Source of the DNA: Campylorhamphus procurvoides
Lineage: Eukaryota; Chordata; Aves; Passeriformes; Dendrocolaptidae
Assembly: GCA_013396655.1 (NCBI GenBank)
Contig: WBMV01005979.1
Location: forward strand, 489,744 to 553,743
Direction: 5' to 3'
DNA length: 64,000 bases
A program made the translations under genes and the position numbers. Positions 40,662-51,900 of this stretch are shown here, one piece after another. Below the pieces are notes generated by a model. It was not told where the DNA came from. It worked only from the letters and a program-made list of their open reading frames with translations, and searched no databases. The number at the start of each line of letters is the position of its first letter. Position 1 is the stretch's first letter.

Positions 40662-42083
40662 AGGTCCCTGGTGACCAGTATTATTCCAGTTTACAAGAAG
40701 GGCATGAGGGAAGACCCATGGAGCTTCAGACCTGTTAGTCTAACCTCAGTTCCTGGAAAAATCGTGATGATCATATTGGGGGCTATTTAAAGAAGAAACC
40801 CTATCATCAACTACAGTGAACATGAGTTCCTAAAGGGAAAATTCTGTTTAACTATTTTGATGTCCTTCTATAATAAGGTCACCCACCTGGAAGATGAAGG
40901 GAACTTCATGAATATAATTTTTCTGGACTTTAGTAAGGCTCTTGTCCCTTACAGCATCCTTCTGGACATGGTGCACTGAGTGAAGAATTGGCTGACAGGC
41001 AGGACTCAAAAGGCTGTAGTGAAAGGGGCTACATCTGCCTGGCAATGGGTCACCAGCAGCATTCCTCAGGGGTCAATTCTAGAGCTGGTTCTGTTCAATA
41101 CTTTTATCAATGATCTAGACAAAAGATTTGGAAGCACCATTAACGAATTTACTGATGACAACAAACTGGGATGTGCTGCTGAGTCTCTCAAGCAACAGAG
41201 GGATCTAGAGAGACTGGAGCATTTAGCAACCATCAGTAGCATGAAATTTAACAAGTTCAAATGCCAGATACTGCACCTGGGGCGGAGTAACACCAGTCAC
41301 AAGATTAAACTGGAAGAGGAGTGGCTGGAGAGCAGTCCTACAGATAGGGGTCTGGTAGTGCTGGTCGGTAACAGGCTCATTATAAATCAGCTTTGTGCTC
41401 TGGCAGCCAGGAGAGCAAACTGCATCCTGGGGTGCACCAAATGCAGCATCACCAACCAGCCAAAAGTGGTGATTATCAGAATGTGTTCAGTGTTGGTGGA
41501 GCCTCACCTTGCATACTATGTGCACTGCTAATCACCACAATTTAAGAAGGATGTGAAGGTCCTTGAATGTGTTCAGAGGAGAGCAACAAAGCTGGGGAAA
41601 GGGCTGGAAGGAACGTCTTATGAGAAGCAAAGTACTCTGGGCTTGTCTAGTTTGGAAAAAAGGAGTCTGAGGGGTGATCTTGTTACTCTCTACAGCTTTC
41701 TGAGGAGGAAAACTGAAGAAGGAAGTGCTGAGCTCTTCCCCCTGTATCCAGTGCCAGAACACATGGGAATATTTCAAAGCTGTGTCAGTCAGGATTAGAT
41801 TTCAAATTTGAAACCATTACTTTACTGAGAATGTAGTCAGACATTGGAACAGGCTTCCTAGAGAGGTGGATAATGCCCCAAGCATGTCAGTGTTTAAGAG
41901 GCATTTGAACATCACCCTTAACACATTTTAACTTTTAGTCAGCCCTGAAGTGGTCAGGCAGTTGGACTAGATGGTCATTGTAAGTCCCTTCCAACTGAAA
42001 GATTCTATTCTATTCTATTCTATTCTATTCTATTCTATTCTATTCTATTCTATTCTATTCTATTCTATTCTATTCTATTCTAA
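40662..42083 (+). mobile_element. CR1 LINE, 1.4-kb 5'-truncated copy with ATTCT tail
   Basis: CR1 ORF2 encodes the reverse transcriptase that copies the element into new sites. This copy starts inside the reverse-transcriptase domain: 40732-40761 reads PVSLTSVPGK. An open frame at 40980-41531 (183 codons) follows, with SIPQGS at residues 27-32 and FTDD at 57-60, where CR1 normally has F/YADD. A frameshift or stop near 41531 precedes a second frame (41553-41798) with the ERVQRRATK- and LEKRSLRGDL-type C-terminal motifs. The 3' UTR then runs to a CCTTCCAACTGAAAGATTCT end and a pentamer tail. The truncated start and interrupted frame mean it cannot retrotranspose alone. Confidence 0.95.
42002..42081 (+). 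repeat. (ATTCT)16 microsatellite tail of the CR1
   Basis: Sixteen uninterrupted copies of ATTCT (80 bases) directly follow the CR1 3' UTR. CR1 elements end in a short tandem repeat rather than poly-A, so this is the element's own tail, probably expanded by slippage. The perfect array suggests active length variation. Confidence 0.97.
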
Positions 42084-43165
42084 ACAATCTCCACAGGCTA
42101 TTCTCTGACTTCAGACTCTCAGACTGTGGATGAAATCTAACAAGTAGAAATTTCATTGGCTGTTTCTATATATAATGCAAGAGACTGTAAGATATAAACA
42201 AAAGTAACCTCATACATAGCAAACTGCAAGGACCAAATTAAGGCAGGAGTGTTACCTTCAAAAAGTTAAAATTTCACTCACAGAATTAACAGTCATATAA
42301 ATAGATGGTGATATCAACATTGACAGTGTGCTTAGAAATTAAATGTAAGATTGAAAATTGCTTACCTGTATTGTTTTGATAGTCAGTAAACAAGTCAAAT
42401 ACCAATTTTACATGCAAGAAAATCTAAAGGGAGTGGGTAAGCCCTTTGTACCTATTCATCTAAAAAAATGGAATCAGTGTTGTTTTATGGTTAAGAAGGT
42501 GTTTTACACTTTAAAGAGTGTTTTATGCTTCAAGTGAAGCACAGATAGTTGCAAGTTACATTTTACATTCCCAGGTCTCAAAAGTCAAATTCAGTTCTTA
42601 TGTCACACAAAACTCCCAATATGCCTAAATTCTTCTCCATTTATGTTCAAGACTGTGCAACTATAAAAAAAAACACTAGAATTTTCACTTGCAAATAAAA
42701 CATATTTATTCTAGGTAGTAATATTTGCACAGTGGCTATTATGACAGGATGTATCTTTAATTGGTGTCACTGGTAACATTTAAAACACAAACACATTTAG
42801 TGTACCAAACAAAAAGAGTACTGAGTCTACCCAACAGGGTATCAAATAAATACAAAAAGAAGCAATAGCAGTATTTATCCTCTTTTTTTGGTAAGTAATA
42901 GAGCTAATCAAAATTTAATATATTTTATATAAATTATAGAATAACAGTGTATGGAAATAAAGGATATAAACTGAGTAGAACCTAAATAGGTTAAAGTGAA
43001 ATTCAGATTTTATTCCTTGAACTCTTGAACCCCTCCCAGATCCAAGCATTGCATTGCATTGTCTTCTGTGCATGTAAACTCTGCAATATGATATATTAAG
43101 GCAAGAAAATTGATATAGTTTGGGAATTCTGCTATAACTGAAAACCTCTTACTTTCTTAAGCATT
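42084..43165. other. AT-rich noncoding DNA, nothing recognised
   Basis: Between a CR1 and an LTR. A short GCATT triplicate lies near 43045-43061. No gene seen. Confidence 0.55.
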
Positions 43166-43672
43166 TGTCATGGCTTAGCGCCAGCCAGTAGTCCCAAGAC
43201 CTCACAGCTGCTCCCTCTCTTCCTCACAGTGGGATGGGGCAGAGAACTGGAAGGGTTAAAGTGGGAACACACATGGGTTGGGATAAAGACAGTTCAATAG
43301 GAAAACCATAGGCTGCATTCACAAACAAAGCAAAATGGGGAATTCAGTCATCACTTTCCATGGGCAGACATGTGTCCAGCCATCTCCAGGAGAGCAGGGC
43401 TCCATCACGCATAACAGTGAATTGAGAAGACAAGCATCATAAGTTCAGATGTTCTCCTTCCTCCTTCTTCTTCCAGCTTTTATTGTTGAAGATTACATTA
43501 TACGGTATGGGATATCCCTTTGGTCAGCTGCCCATCTCCAATTCCTTGTGGACCTCCAACCCACTTACTTGTGGGGTGGGGTAAGAGGCAAAAACTTCCT
43601 TGACACTATGTAAGTTCAGCAGTAACTAAAACATCCCTGAATCATCAGCACTGTTTTTAGCACAAATTAAAT
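43166..43672 (+). mobile_element. Solo LTR of an avian endogenous retrovirus, copy 2
   Basis: Starts TGTCATGGCTTAGCGCCAGC and follows copy 1 (32090) in the same order: a GAGAACTGGAAGGGTTAAA segment near 43235, GGGTTGGGATAAAGACAGTT near 43275, a CCATCTCCAGGAGAGCAGGG block near 43381, and a GGGATATCCCTTTGGTCAG segment near 43507. It fades after GCACAAATT near 43668. The TATA-like region near 43478-43500 is degraded compared with copy 1. Neighbouring DNA shows no gag- or pol-like motifs. It is separate from copy 1 by insertion context, not one end of a shared provirus. Confidence 0.8.
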
Positions 43673-43696
43673 CTCACAGAAGAATAAGTATTGAAG

Positions 43697-43790
43697 GGTT
43701 CTGGTTTGGTTTTGGGTTTTTGTTTTGGTTTTTTGTTGGGTTTTTTTTGTTGTTTGTTTGTTTTTCTTGTTGTTTTTTTTTTAATTTTGA
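43697..43790. repeat. T/G-rich low-complexity tract
   Basis: A run of GTTTT, GGTTTT and poly-T words follows the LTR end by about 25 bases. It is simple sequence with no unit of fixed length. Confidence 0.8.
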
Positions 43791-46695
43791 ATTGAGTTTT
43801 TTCAACTCCTGTTCATTGTGCTGATACCTCTGCTGTCACACTCCTTAAAAAGTAGATCCTGCTGTCAGTCTCCTTCAGGTCTCAAAATTATTGCTGTGAC
43901 GAGGACACCTTGGGTAGTCCTTCTCTTACCAGATAAACACTTCTGAGCTCTCTTGAGGGCTGCCTTGCCATATGCAGATGACCCCTACCAAGGACATAAT
44001 GGATGTAATTTGCCAGTCTTTCTCTTCAGCTCTTCTGGCCCTTCAGTGAATGATGGTAGACGAACAAGGTCTGTCTCTCAGAAGTCCTCAGGGAATGCTG
44101 GGCTGTTCAAGGATATTCCTTGCTGAGGATTGACCGACAAAGACCACACAATACATAGTATGCTTCATTTCATCGGGTTTGCACATTTGACAGAATTTGT
44201 GATGTGTGGACCCTTCTAGATACCTTAAGAAACTACAAAACAGGGTACATTGGTATTTTCTTGCAGATTTGGGCAGTTTTTGTGGGTTTTTTTGGGGGGA
44301 GGAGGGAGATTTAGGGGAAGCTCTCATGTTATATTTATGCCAATACATACATATACAGTAAGAAAATGAAAGGAGGTTTATTTTACAACTGGTTTTCAGT
44401 TTTAGCATTCTGCTTTTACAGAAACCAGTTTTTCTTGATTATAATGAACAAGTAAGCAAAGACTATCCCTAACTGATCTGTCATTCTGGCACCTACATCC
44501 TCTTTGGCAGTGGTACAGCGCAAATAAAGAGTGGGCAAGCTTAAATTTCTTTTTAATATATTACAGTAAACTGTAATTCCCAAATGACAGGTGAATAAAT
44601 TTTACATACTTGCCTTTATCTTCAACTATGTTTCAACTATGATTCAGAAAAGTAAAAAGGAAAATATTCTTAAAAATTCATCTCATTAGATTTACTCCAC
44701 CTCATAGAAGAAACATATGTTTATTAAAAAGGTGGAGCTTCATAGGCATGGCAAGGCAAATAAGAAGGACTGCAGACAATTAATTATCACAGGAACCCCT
44801 GGATTCAAGGAGCTGACTTTAATACTGTGCTACTAGCGCTGTGAGGCAAGAGGGGCAACTACTATTCTGTTGTTCACATCACTCTGTTGCTGAATCTATG
44901 GTGCACAGCTCCTTCCTGTAACTCTTTTCTTTCCCTCTTCTTGCTGCAACACTCTGCAGTCTCGAGCCTCTACCTCCTAAGTGTGCTCAGCTGGTCTTCA
45001 GGAAATGCATACTCTCCCTCCAAAGCATCCTACCTGACCCACTCAATTTCTTCCTATAATAAAATAATGGACTAACCAAGATCAATCAGTGAAGAGAACA
45101 CACACTATCTGTCATGGGTGAATATGCTTCTGCTTGATATGAATTATGTGCACCCTGCCCTTCTGTATGACAAAATATTGAAGAGTGTAAAAGGGATAAG
45201 TAGGGATCATCTGTCAAGCATTTCAAGTTAGCTTAACCAACATAACATTTCACTTAACATTTTGAGAATTGGAACCTGTAATTTCTCCCTGTGACCCCTT
45301 AGAAAGCCCACCCTCCACATAATTTATACCTTGACTTTTATTTCCATTCCATAAGAAACCATAGAAAGATTGTGTGGTTGGAGCCTAAAAAACTATTTTA
45401 CAAAATGTTTAACTGTCCACAACAGTACAAAAAATGTACATAATAAGTACAACTACTTTAATCAACCTTATTTCCCAAAATCACAAAATCAAACCTAATC
45501 TTTCTCTTCTCCTCCTGAAACAAATGCCAAAAGTGCTAACACAGTGGTCCTTCCTGCTCTTCTATGATCCAATCTATTTTCTTTCAGCAGTAAGACCTGA
45601 TTCATCTCATCTGCCTTTGGATTTTTAGCTAGGATTCTGAGTGCATGGTGGTGTAAAGTGACCCTAAATTGCCTCCGTAGTCAACAAAGAGAGGTATTCA
45701 CAAAGAGTGACCCAGAACTTCAGTAGGCATTTCACTCTGTGTGGATTATAGAGGGATGTGCGAATGCTTGGCTTCTAGCCTAGATAATTCAGTTAAGTCT
45801 CTGAAGTTAGGTGGAATGGACCACTGACGGAATTTTAAACCTCATAGCAGTGGAGGTAGTTTTCTGCCTCAAAAGGTATTAATGAGAACAGTTAGCAAAG
45901 CATGAAATGGACAAGTGAAATTAGAGAGCTCTTCCTTTGTCTATTCCCTCAATTCCCTGTATTACTTGCAAAACCCACAAAAATCAAATACCGTAGGTAT
46001 TTTTTTTTTCTTTCTGCATTCATTGGAATTAAAAATGAAATCATTTGCCTGTTTCTCAACTGCATTTCTCTGGTTATCTAGGGTTTTGATTGCGCTACAC
46101 TCTGGAGGGTCATAAGACCAGGAAACCTTAACCTGACATTATCAAGAATTCTTGACACTGAATATAAACATTACATACAAAAAGAAAGATGATAGAATTT
46201 TTTCAAAATGTGACTTTTTCTGCAAGTAGTGAAGAAGTGAAAATGTAACTACCACAGAAAAGTGTAGATACAGGATACAGCTAAAGTTGTTCCAAAAGAT
46301 TCTGACTTGGTGAAACGAAAGAGCTGTATAAAAAAAATATGACTGAAGAGTGAGAACAAATAAATCAAACTGTGAGAACAAATCAGTCATGAATAATTCA
46401 TTAAAAAGGATGATGTAGTAATTTCCAATGGTACTAAGAAGTATGTGATGAGGTCTGATATTAGGCATAGTTGTCTTAACCTGGCTATTCAAAGTTGTTG
46501 GACATGTGCAGCCATTGAGAGGTCAGAATGCTTTACTTCTCTAAAATCCAGATTGTCAGCTTTAGGCCAGAGTAATCTACTCTAGTTTTAGCAATCAAGC
46601 TAACTAAGTTAGATGCCTAAGTCAGAGTTAGTAAGAGCAGATGTTTTCCACAGCTAATGAACAGAAATAGACATCTGCAGTGAACACAGCTCGTT
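43791..46695. other. Noncoding DNA with a candidate G-quadruplex
   Basis: No gene recognised. Four G-runs at 44284-44286, 44294-44299, 44304-44306 and 44314-44317 with loops of 7, 4 and 7 bases meet the standard G3+N1-7 rule. A 106-codon minus-strand frame at 44088-44408 crosses this tract and has no domain; a 116-codon minus-strand frame at 46142-46492 is hydrophobic from AT-rich composition only. Confidence 0.5.
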
Positions 46696-46699
46696 CTAA

Positions 46700-47625
46700 G
46701 GCCTTTAAGGATCCTTAACAGTGTCATTAATGACCTGGATGATGCAGCACAGCATACCCTCATCAAGACTGAAGATGACAGTGAGCTGGGACAAGTCACA
46801 CACCAGAAGCTTCTGCTGCCATCCAGAGATACATCAGCAGGCTAGAGAAATGGGCTGACAGGGACCTCATTCATCAACGAGAAGTGCAAAGCTCTGCACC
46901 TCAGGAGGAACAATCCTAGGCACCAGTACATGCTAGGGCCACCTGGAAGGAAAGCAGCACTGCAATAAAGGTACCAAGGATCCTGGTGCACACCAAGGTG
47001 GACATGATCCAGCAATGTGCCCTTGTGGTAAAGGTGAATTGCATCCTGGGCTGTATTAGGAGGGGTGTTGCCAGCAGGTCAAGGGAGGTGATCTTTTTCC
47101 TCTCCTCAGTGCTGGTGAGGACACACCTGAGTGCTGTGTCTCATTATGGGCTCCTTAGTATAAAAGAGATATGAACATGCTGGACAGAGTCCAGCAAAGT
47201 GCAACAAAGACGACTAAGGGAATTAATCTGCTGAAATGAGAAGAGCCTAAAACGGCTAGGATTGTTCAACCTGGAAAATGAAAGACTCAGGAAATTTTAT
47301 TAACGTATATGAATGCCTGAAGGTATGGTGTAAAAAAAATGGAGCCAGACTCTAATTGTTGCTGCCCAGTGACAGTGTCAGAGGCAATGGGCAAAAACAA
47401 ATACAGGAGGTTTCCTCTGAATATGAGGAAACACTTTTTCAATGTGAGAGTGACTGAGCACTGACACACATTGTGCAAGGAGGTTGTGGGACATCCCTCA
47501 TTGGAGATATTCAAAAGCCATCTGGGCAACCATCTCTAAGTGGCCTGGCTTGAGCAGAGGGATTTGACCATTTTATTTCCAGAAGTCCCTTTCAAAGTCA
47601 GACATTTTGTGATTCTCTGAAATGT
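46700..47625 (+). mobile_element. CR1 LINE, 0.9-kb 5'-truncated copy
   Basis: The copy enters within the reverse-transcriptase domain: 46726-46743 reads INDLDD. It continues through the KxxCILGCIRRGVASRSRE-type segment (about 47035-47090), the LVRTHLS segment, decayed C-terminal sequence near 47250, and a recognisable 3' UTR (GCCCAGTGACAGTGTCAGAG near 47365, then an AGAAGTCCCTTTCAAAGTCA end near 47580). It finishes with a TTTTGTGATTCTCTGAAATG remnant of the tandem tail. Several frameshifts and stops break the frame, so it is inactive. Confidence 0.92.
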
Positions 47626-47633
47626 TACATATT

Positions 47634-47667
47634 TTTACATATTCTTTAAATTTACAGATTCTTTAAA
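47634..47667. repeat. 17-bp tandem pair beside the CR1 tail
   Basis: Two adjacent 17-base units (47634-47650 and 47651-47667) differ by one base, and a third, looser TTTACATA-containing stretch follows to about 47692. Its place right after the CR1 3' end suggests secondary tandem growth in flanking AT-rich DNA. Confidence 0.75.
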
Positions 47668-47692
47668 TTATTTACATAATTTACATATTCTA

Positions 47693-48540
47693 CCCTCAGC
47701 AAAAGCTTATTTCTCTCACCTGATTATGAGCAGAAAAGATAGTGAATAGTCAGGTTGCAGAGGTTCAGTTTCCAGACATACAAAGGTAAGTTAGATGTCT
47801 TTAATGATTTTCACTCACAAATACAGATTTAATTGCTTAACTAGCCAGCTTTTGGACATCTAGGCATAGAGAAGCCCTTAAGACGACTTCTACATTTCTT
47901 AAAATTTAATTTTCACCAGTTCAGTAAATTGTGAACGAGGTCCAAACTAGAATGTAAAGATTATAAAATTTTCTGTTCCATAAATAGCTGTTCAGTCATA
48001 TTTTCTGATCTGTTGTATTTCTTCTTATGAAAATGAATTCACAGGGAAGAAAAATAAAATTACACAGTGTAAGCACAGCAACTACAGCATAATTGTTGTC
48101 AGCAAAAGCCATCACATAATTGTAACCATTATCTTTCAAAATTTTTGTCCTTTGCCTTATTCTTAGTAAATATTATTCCTGGAGTTAATTTATTTTGTAA
48201 GGGGAAATTTTGCAAACTTCCTTGAAGTAATTTTAAAACAGTCAAACAAAAGAACAGAAAAGTTAGTCAACATAAAGTGTAATCTTGCACTGGATTCTCT
48301 TCCCAAGGTATAAATATAACAAAATATTTATTTTAAACCACTCATTAAATTGACACTATTTCAAGCTTTGTAAATATCAAAGTAAGGCAAAATTATAATG
48401 TCAGTCTCCTAAATTTGTAAAGTGTTTCCTTATTTTGTTCATGCAGATAGGATCAGATAATGTAAAAAATCATAACTCCTCGGTTGAAAGTTACTATTCC
48501 TACTCATCACCCTCCTCAGCTGAAATCCAGTCTGTGATTG
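47693..48540. other. AT-rich noncoding DNA, nothing recognised
   Basis: No gene or repeat identified. Confidence 0.55.
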
Positions 48541-48544
48541 AGAG

Positions 48545-48690
48545 AAAGAATCATTCAGGCTGGAAGTGATACTAGAAGGTCTTAAGTCCAATCTTCTATT
48601 CAAACCAGAATCGACCGTGAATTCAGATCAAGTTGCTGAGGGATTTGCACACAGCAAATCCAAGATGACTATTCTGAATTACCTCACTTT
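48545..48690 (-). mobile_element. CR1 LINE 3' UTR fragment
   Basis: The plus strand reads as inverted CR1 3' UTR: a GAATCATTCAGGCTGGAAGT start, GGTCTTAAGTCCAATCTTCT near 48577, and an AATTCAGATCAAGTTGCTGA segment near 48620. It stops abruptly and about 50 bases later a reverse-transcriptase segment of the same orientation begins, implying that the middle of the element is missing. Confidence 0.75.
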
Positions 48691-48739
48691 ATTCCATGCA
48701 GCCAGAAGTGGCTTTCAAGAAGACTTGTTTAATCATTTC

Positions 48740-48960
48740 CTTAGGCAATAGCATGAAGTTCTCTGTACGGTGTTTCTTTCTTCTTTTGAGTACAGTACAA
48801 TTGCTTTTCTCCAATCACCAGGAACCTCCCTGCCTCAGTCTCTATTCAAAGATGATGAAGCTACCACCCTCTTCATCCTTGGAGGTGTCCTGTTTTGTCC
48901 CATGGATTTTGATGTGTCAAGACTTCTAATGAGCAACTCCTTTCCACCACTGTTATTTCC
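48740..48960 (-). mobile_element. CR1 LINE reverse-transcriptase fragment
   Basis: Inverted CR1 ORF2 upstream of the NYRPVSLTSVPGK motif. The plus strand reads TTTTCTCCAATCACCAGGAA near 48804, CAAAGATGATGAAGC near 48847 and TGTCCCATGGATTTTGATG near 48896. These are antisense to the segment KSMGPD...FE.SW..GEVPxDWRK of CR1 ORF2. With the 3' UTR piece at 48545 it forms one element with a large internal deletion, or two independent insertions. Confidence 0.6.
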
Positions 48961-51900
48961 TCTTCTCCTTAAACTCTGACCCTAGTCACAACGGCATGAA
49001 CCCTGATCCTGGGCACAAAGGCACAAGCACAGACTAAGGCCCCAGCAATTAATATTTCCCTGTGGACACAATAACTGGATAATGAAGTGAGGAAACTTCT
49101 TGCATCACTCATACATTATCATAAGAAGACATCTAACAATGTAATAGAGATGGGGCTCTATTCTAAGTTGTCTTAGAAACTTAGAGTGATCTAATTTTAT
49201 TCAGGCATCTACAGCTTATAAAGGTGTAGTCATGACAGTTTAAACAACCTCATCACAGGATCAAAAATATAGAATAAAAAGGAAGTGCAGCTAGAGGTAC
49301 AAAGAAAAGCCAGAAATACTCACTTCTCACTCAGACTAAGCTGACACAGAATGACCTACTCAGCTGAATGCTAGAACCCTGGGACAGACATGGAGACAGA
49401 CACCTGCAATAAACAAGCCTTAATTCTAACCTAGAACCAACAAATAGTCTTCTGGATGTTCTAGTTAACTATAGAAGCAGGTGGTGCCCACCTTTGAGAT
49501 AATCCATCATTTGATGAATGTTGTTTTCAACAGCACTTTCAGTTTAACAACAGCCAAAAATGACCCACAAACAGATGTCCTAGTGTACAGTATGGAAGAT
49601 AAAGCACGCAGTGAGGGTAGGACTTATTTCAGACAGCATTACCAGCCAAATAAAGGTGTGTCAGGCTGCATCCTTGGCTTAATAAAATTTAGATATCTAA
49701 AGTCTGAGCAGAGAAACCCTATCTCTTTTGTGTACACAAAGTAGCCCTTTGGGAGTTTGTATATGCGAAATATTTGAAGGTCTATGAAAAAAAAGACACA
49801 CTTTGCATGTTATGGGTAGATAATAAACTTGTGAGGAGCTTACTGCAGCTAATGGTAAGTGATTTTCAAATACAGATTTAGGAAGTTGGACACAAAGATA
49901 CAATCATTCCAAGGTATGCACCAAATATATAGTTATGGGATAATACTTGAAGATTCATACCTTTAGGATGAGAATGTTTGTTTACATAATTTCCTTTTTT
50001 TTCTATTTTCACTATTTTCTATGAAGAAAATTCATAATTCATTTCAGCAAATTTTATTCTAAATCTTATATTATGAAGACTTAGTTTGCATTAAATTAAT
50101 ACTTATTCTTGGTAGAAGAAATAATAAATAGCATTTTAAAAATTCTGAGTTCATAAATAAATATTTCAAGTATGTTGAGTTTTCTTTAGAAAGCAATTCC
50201 TAGCTTACCAGTTTTGTGTCTGAAACTACCCTTGCTGGATGTCCTGAAGTAGCTTTATTATTCACTAAATAAATGCATTCATTACTTATTTAGTATAATA
50301 CCAGATGAAAAGAAAGCACATGGTGTTACACATAGATTTTCCACTTTTTAAAAAATTATCACAATAGTATCAACATAGAAAATGAAGCAATATATGGGAT
50401 ATATGAGGGATATATATGGGGTGCATAAGGGATTTGCAAAGTGAAGTGGTGAAAAGGGCCTGTTGTATTCCTCCTGGTGCTGCAGCTGTTGATGATGGAA
50501 TTTTCTTTCTGTTATAAACGATCTGGCCTGAGAATTTCCTCTCTAGTGTCACTCACAGAAATGTTACTGACTTTTTTTATGTCAGTATGCTATCAAGGCA
50601 GTGTCTTGGAATATGTGTATGCTCATAAATTAAATCAGGTGATCAATGTTTAATGTTTACACTGTAAACACTTCAACATACCTCAACACTGAATTACATT
50701 TGTATTATCAGATTACTGTAGAAAAACTCCTGGAGCAGCTTCTTAACCATAGCAATACATGTTAGGACATTGATTTCAGTAGTGATCCATTGAAATGGGG
50801 TTTAAATGAATTAAGAATCTAAATCTTAATGGAAGAGAGGTTAAGACTGGGGAGGGGTAAGAGTGCAGGGATGCTCTTTTGGCATTTTTATCAGACTTTA
50901 TTTGCTTTTTAGAGATGGATTACAGAAGAAGAAAGCCTTTCAAGGTATGTATTAACCTAACATATGTATCCTCTCATATTACAAAGAGTTGCACTATCAC
51001 TACTAGGAAAAAATAAGAATATTTCAGTGACAAGTTGCACAGCACAACCACCCAGTTTCCACTAGGACCAGGTTGTACAGATGCTGTATACCACAATTTC
51101 CAACAGGAACCTTAAACATAAAGATTTATCTTTTTAATTTTCCTCTGTATCTTCAATTTTAATACAAGAAAGCAACAATGATGATAATAGCAGAAATTCT
51201 CAGTCACATAAAAAAGTCTTTCATCTGTCTGTTTACTTCTGGATTCATTAAGGGTGGTATTCCCAAAGGAGGTGTCCAAAATACGATAAGAAATCTTGTT
51301 TTCACATAGGACTATTTGTCTCATTGAACCAGTGTATCAGTTTTTTAACAGTTTGACTAAAAATAGGTGTTTAAAAACTAGCATTAACTATTTCAAAGTA
51401 CGAAGAAACTGTAGCTTAAATCAGGGTTTTATTGAATCTTATTTATTCAAATAAGGGGAAATCAACTTTCCCTGGCTATCCTAAAATCTGATCAAAGAAC
51501 AAAAACTATAATCAGTCACTATGAGAACAAGAGAAAACAAAGGATGAATAGTAAAATGTCATATAGCCACATGCACAGTTTGAGTGGTTCAGAATCATAT
51601 TTATACAATGATTCTTTTTATAAATAAAACAGACATCGGTAAAGTATGTGAAACTTTTTTGTTGCAATGTGTATAAAAGCCATATAATGAGACACATTTG
51701 TGCAAACCACATTAACATTTGGATTATGTGATAAACGAGACATACATCTGAAAAAATGTCACAGGAATAAATATGTACAAGGAAAAAAAGCTGAAAATGA
51801 ATACAATTATTTTTATTCCAGGAAGAACTTTTAGTATTTCAATGCCAATGAAGAAATTTGCACATTATGATGGAAATTACTGCATATGAGGGATTTTTAT

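Noticed and set aside
40980..41531. 183-codon open frame as a host or active reverse-transcriptase gene
   Set aside because: It is a mid-section of CR1 ORF2 lacking the endonuclease and N-terminal half, with FTDD in place of the usual F/YADD, followed by an interrupted frame and a CR1 3' tail.
32090..43672. The two LTRs as ends of one provirus
   Set aside because: The interval contains an old LINE fragment, a CR1 and purine-rich DNA, and no gag- or pol-like sequence was seen.
43697..43790. T-rich tract as an inverted poly-A tail of a processed pseudogene
   Set aside because: It is mixed G/T simple sequence, and no retrocopy body lies on the expected side.
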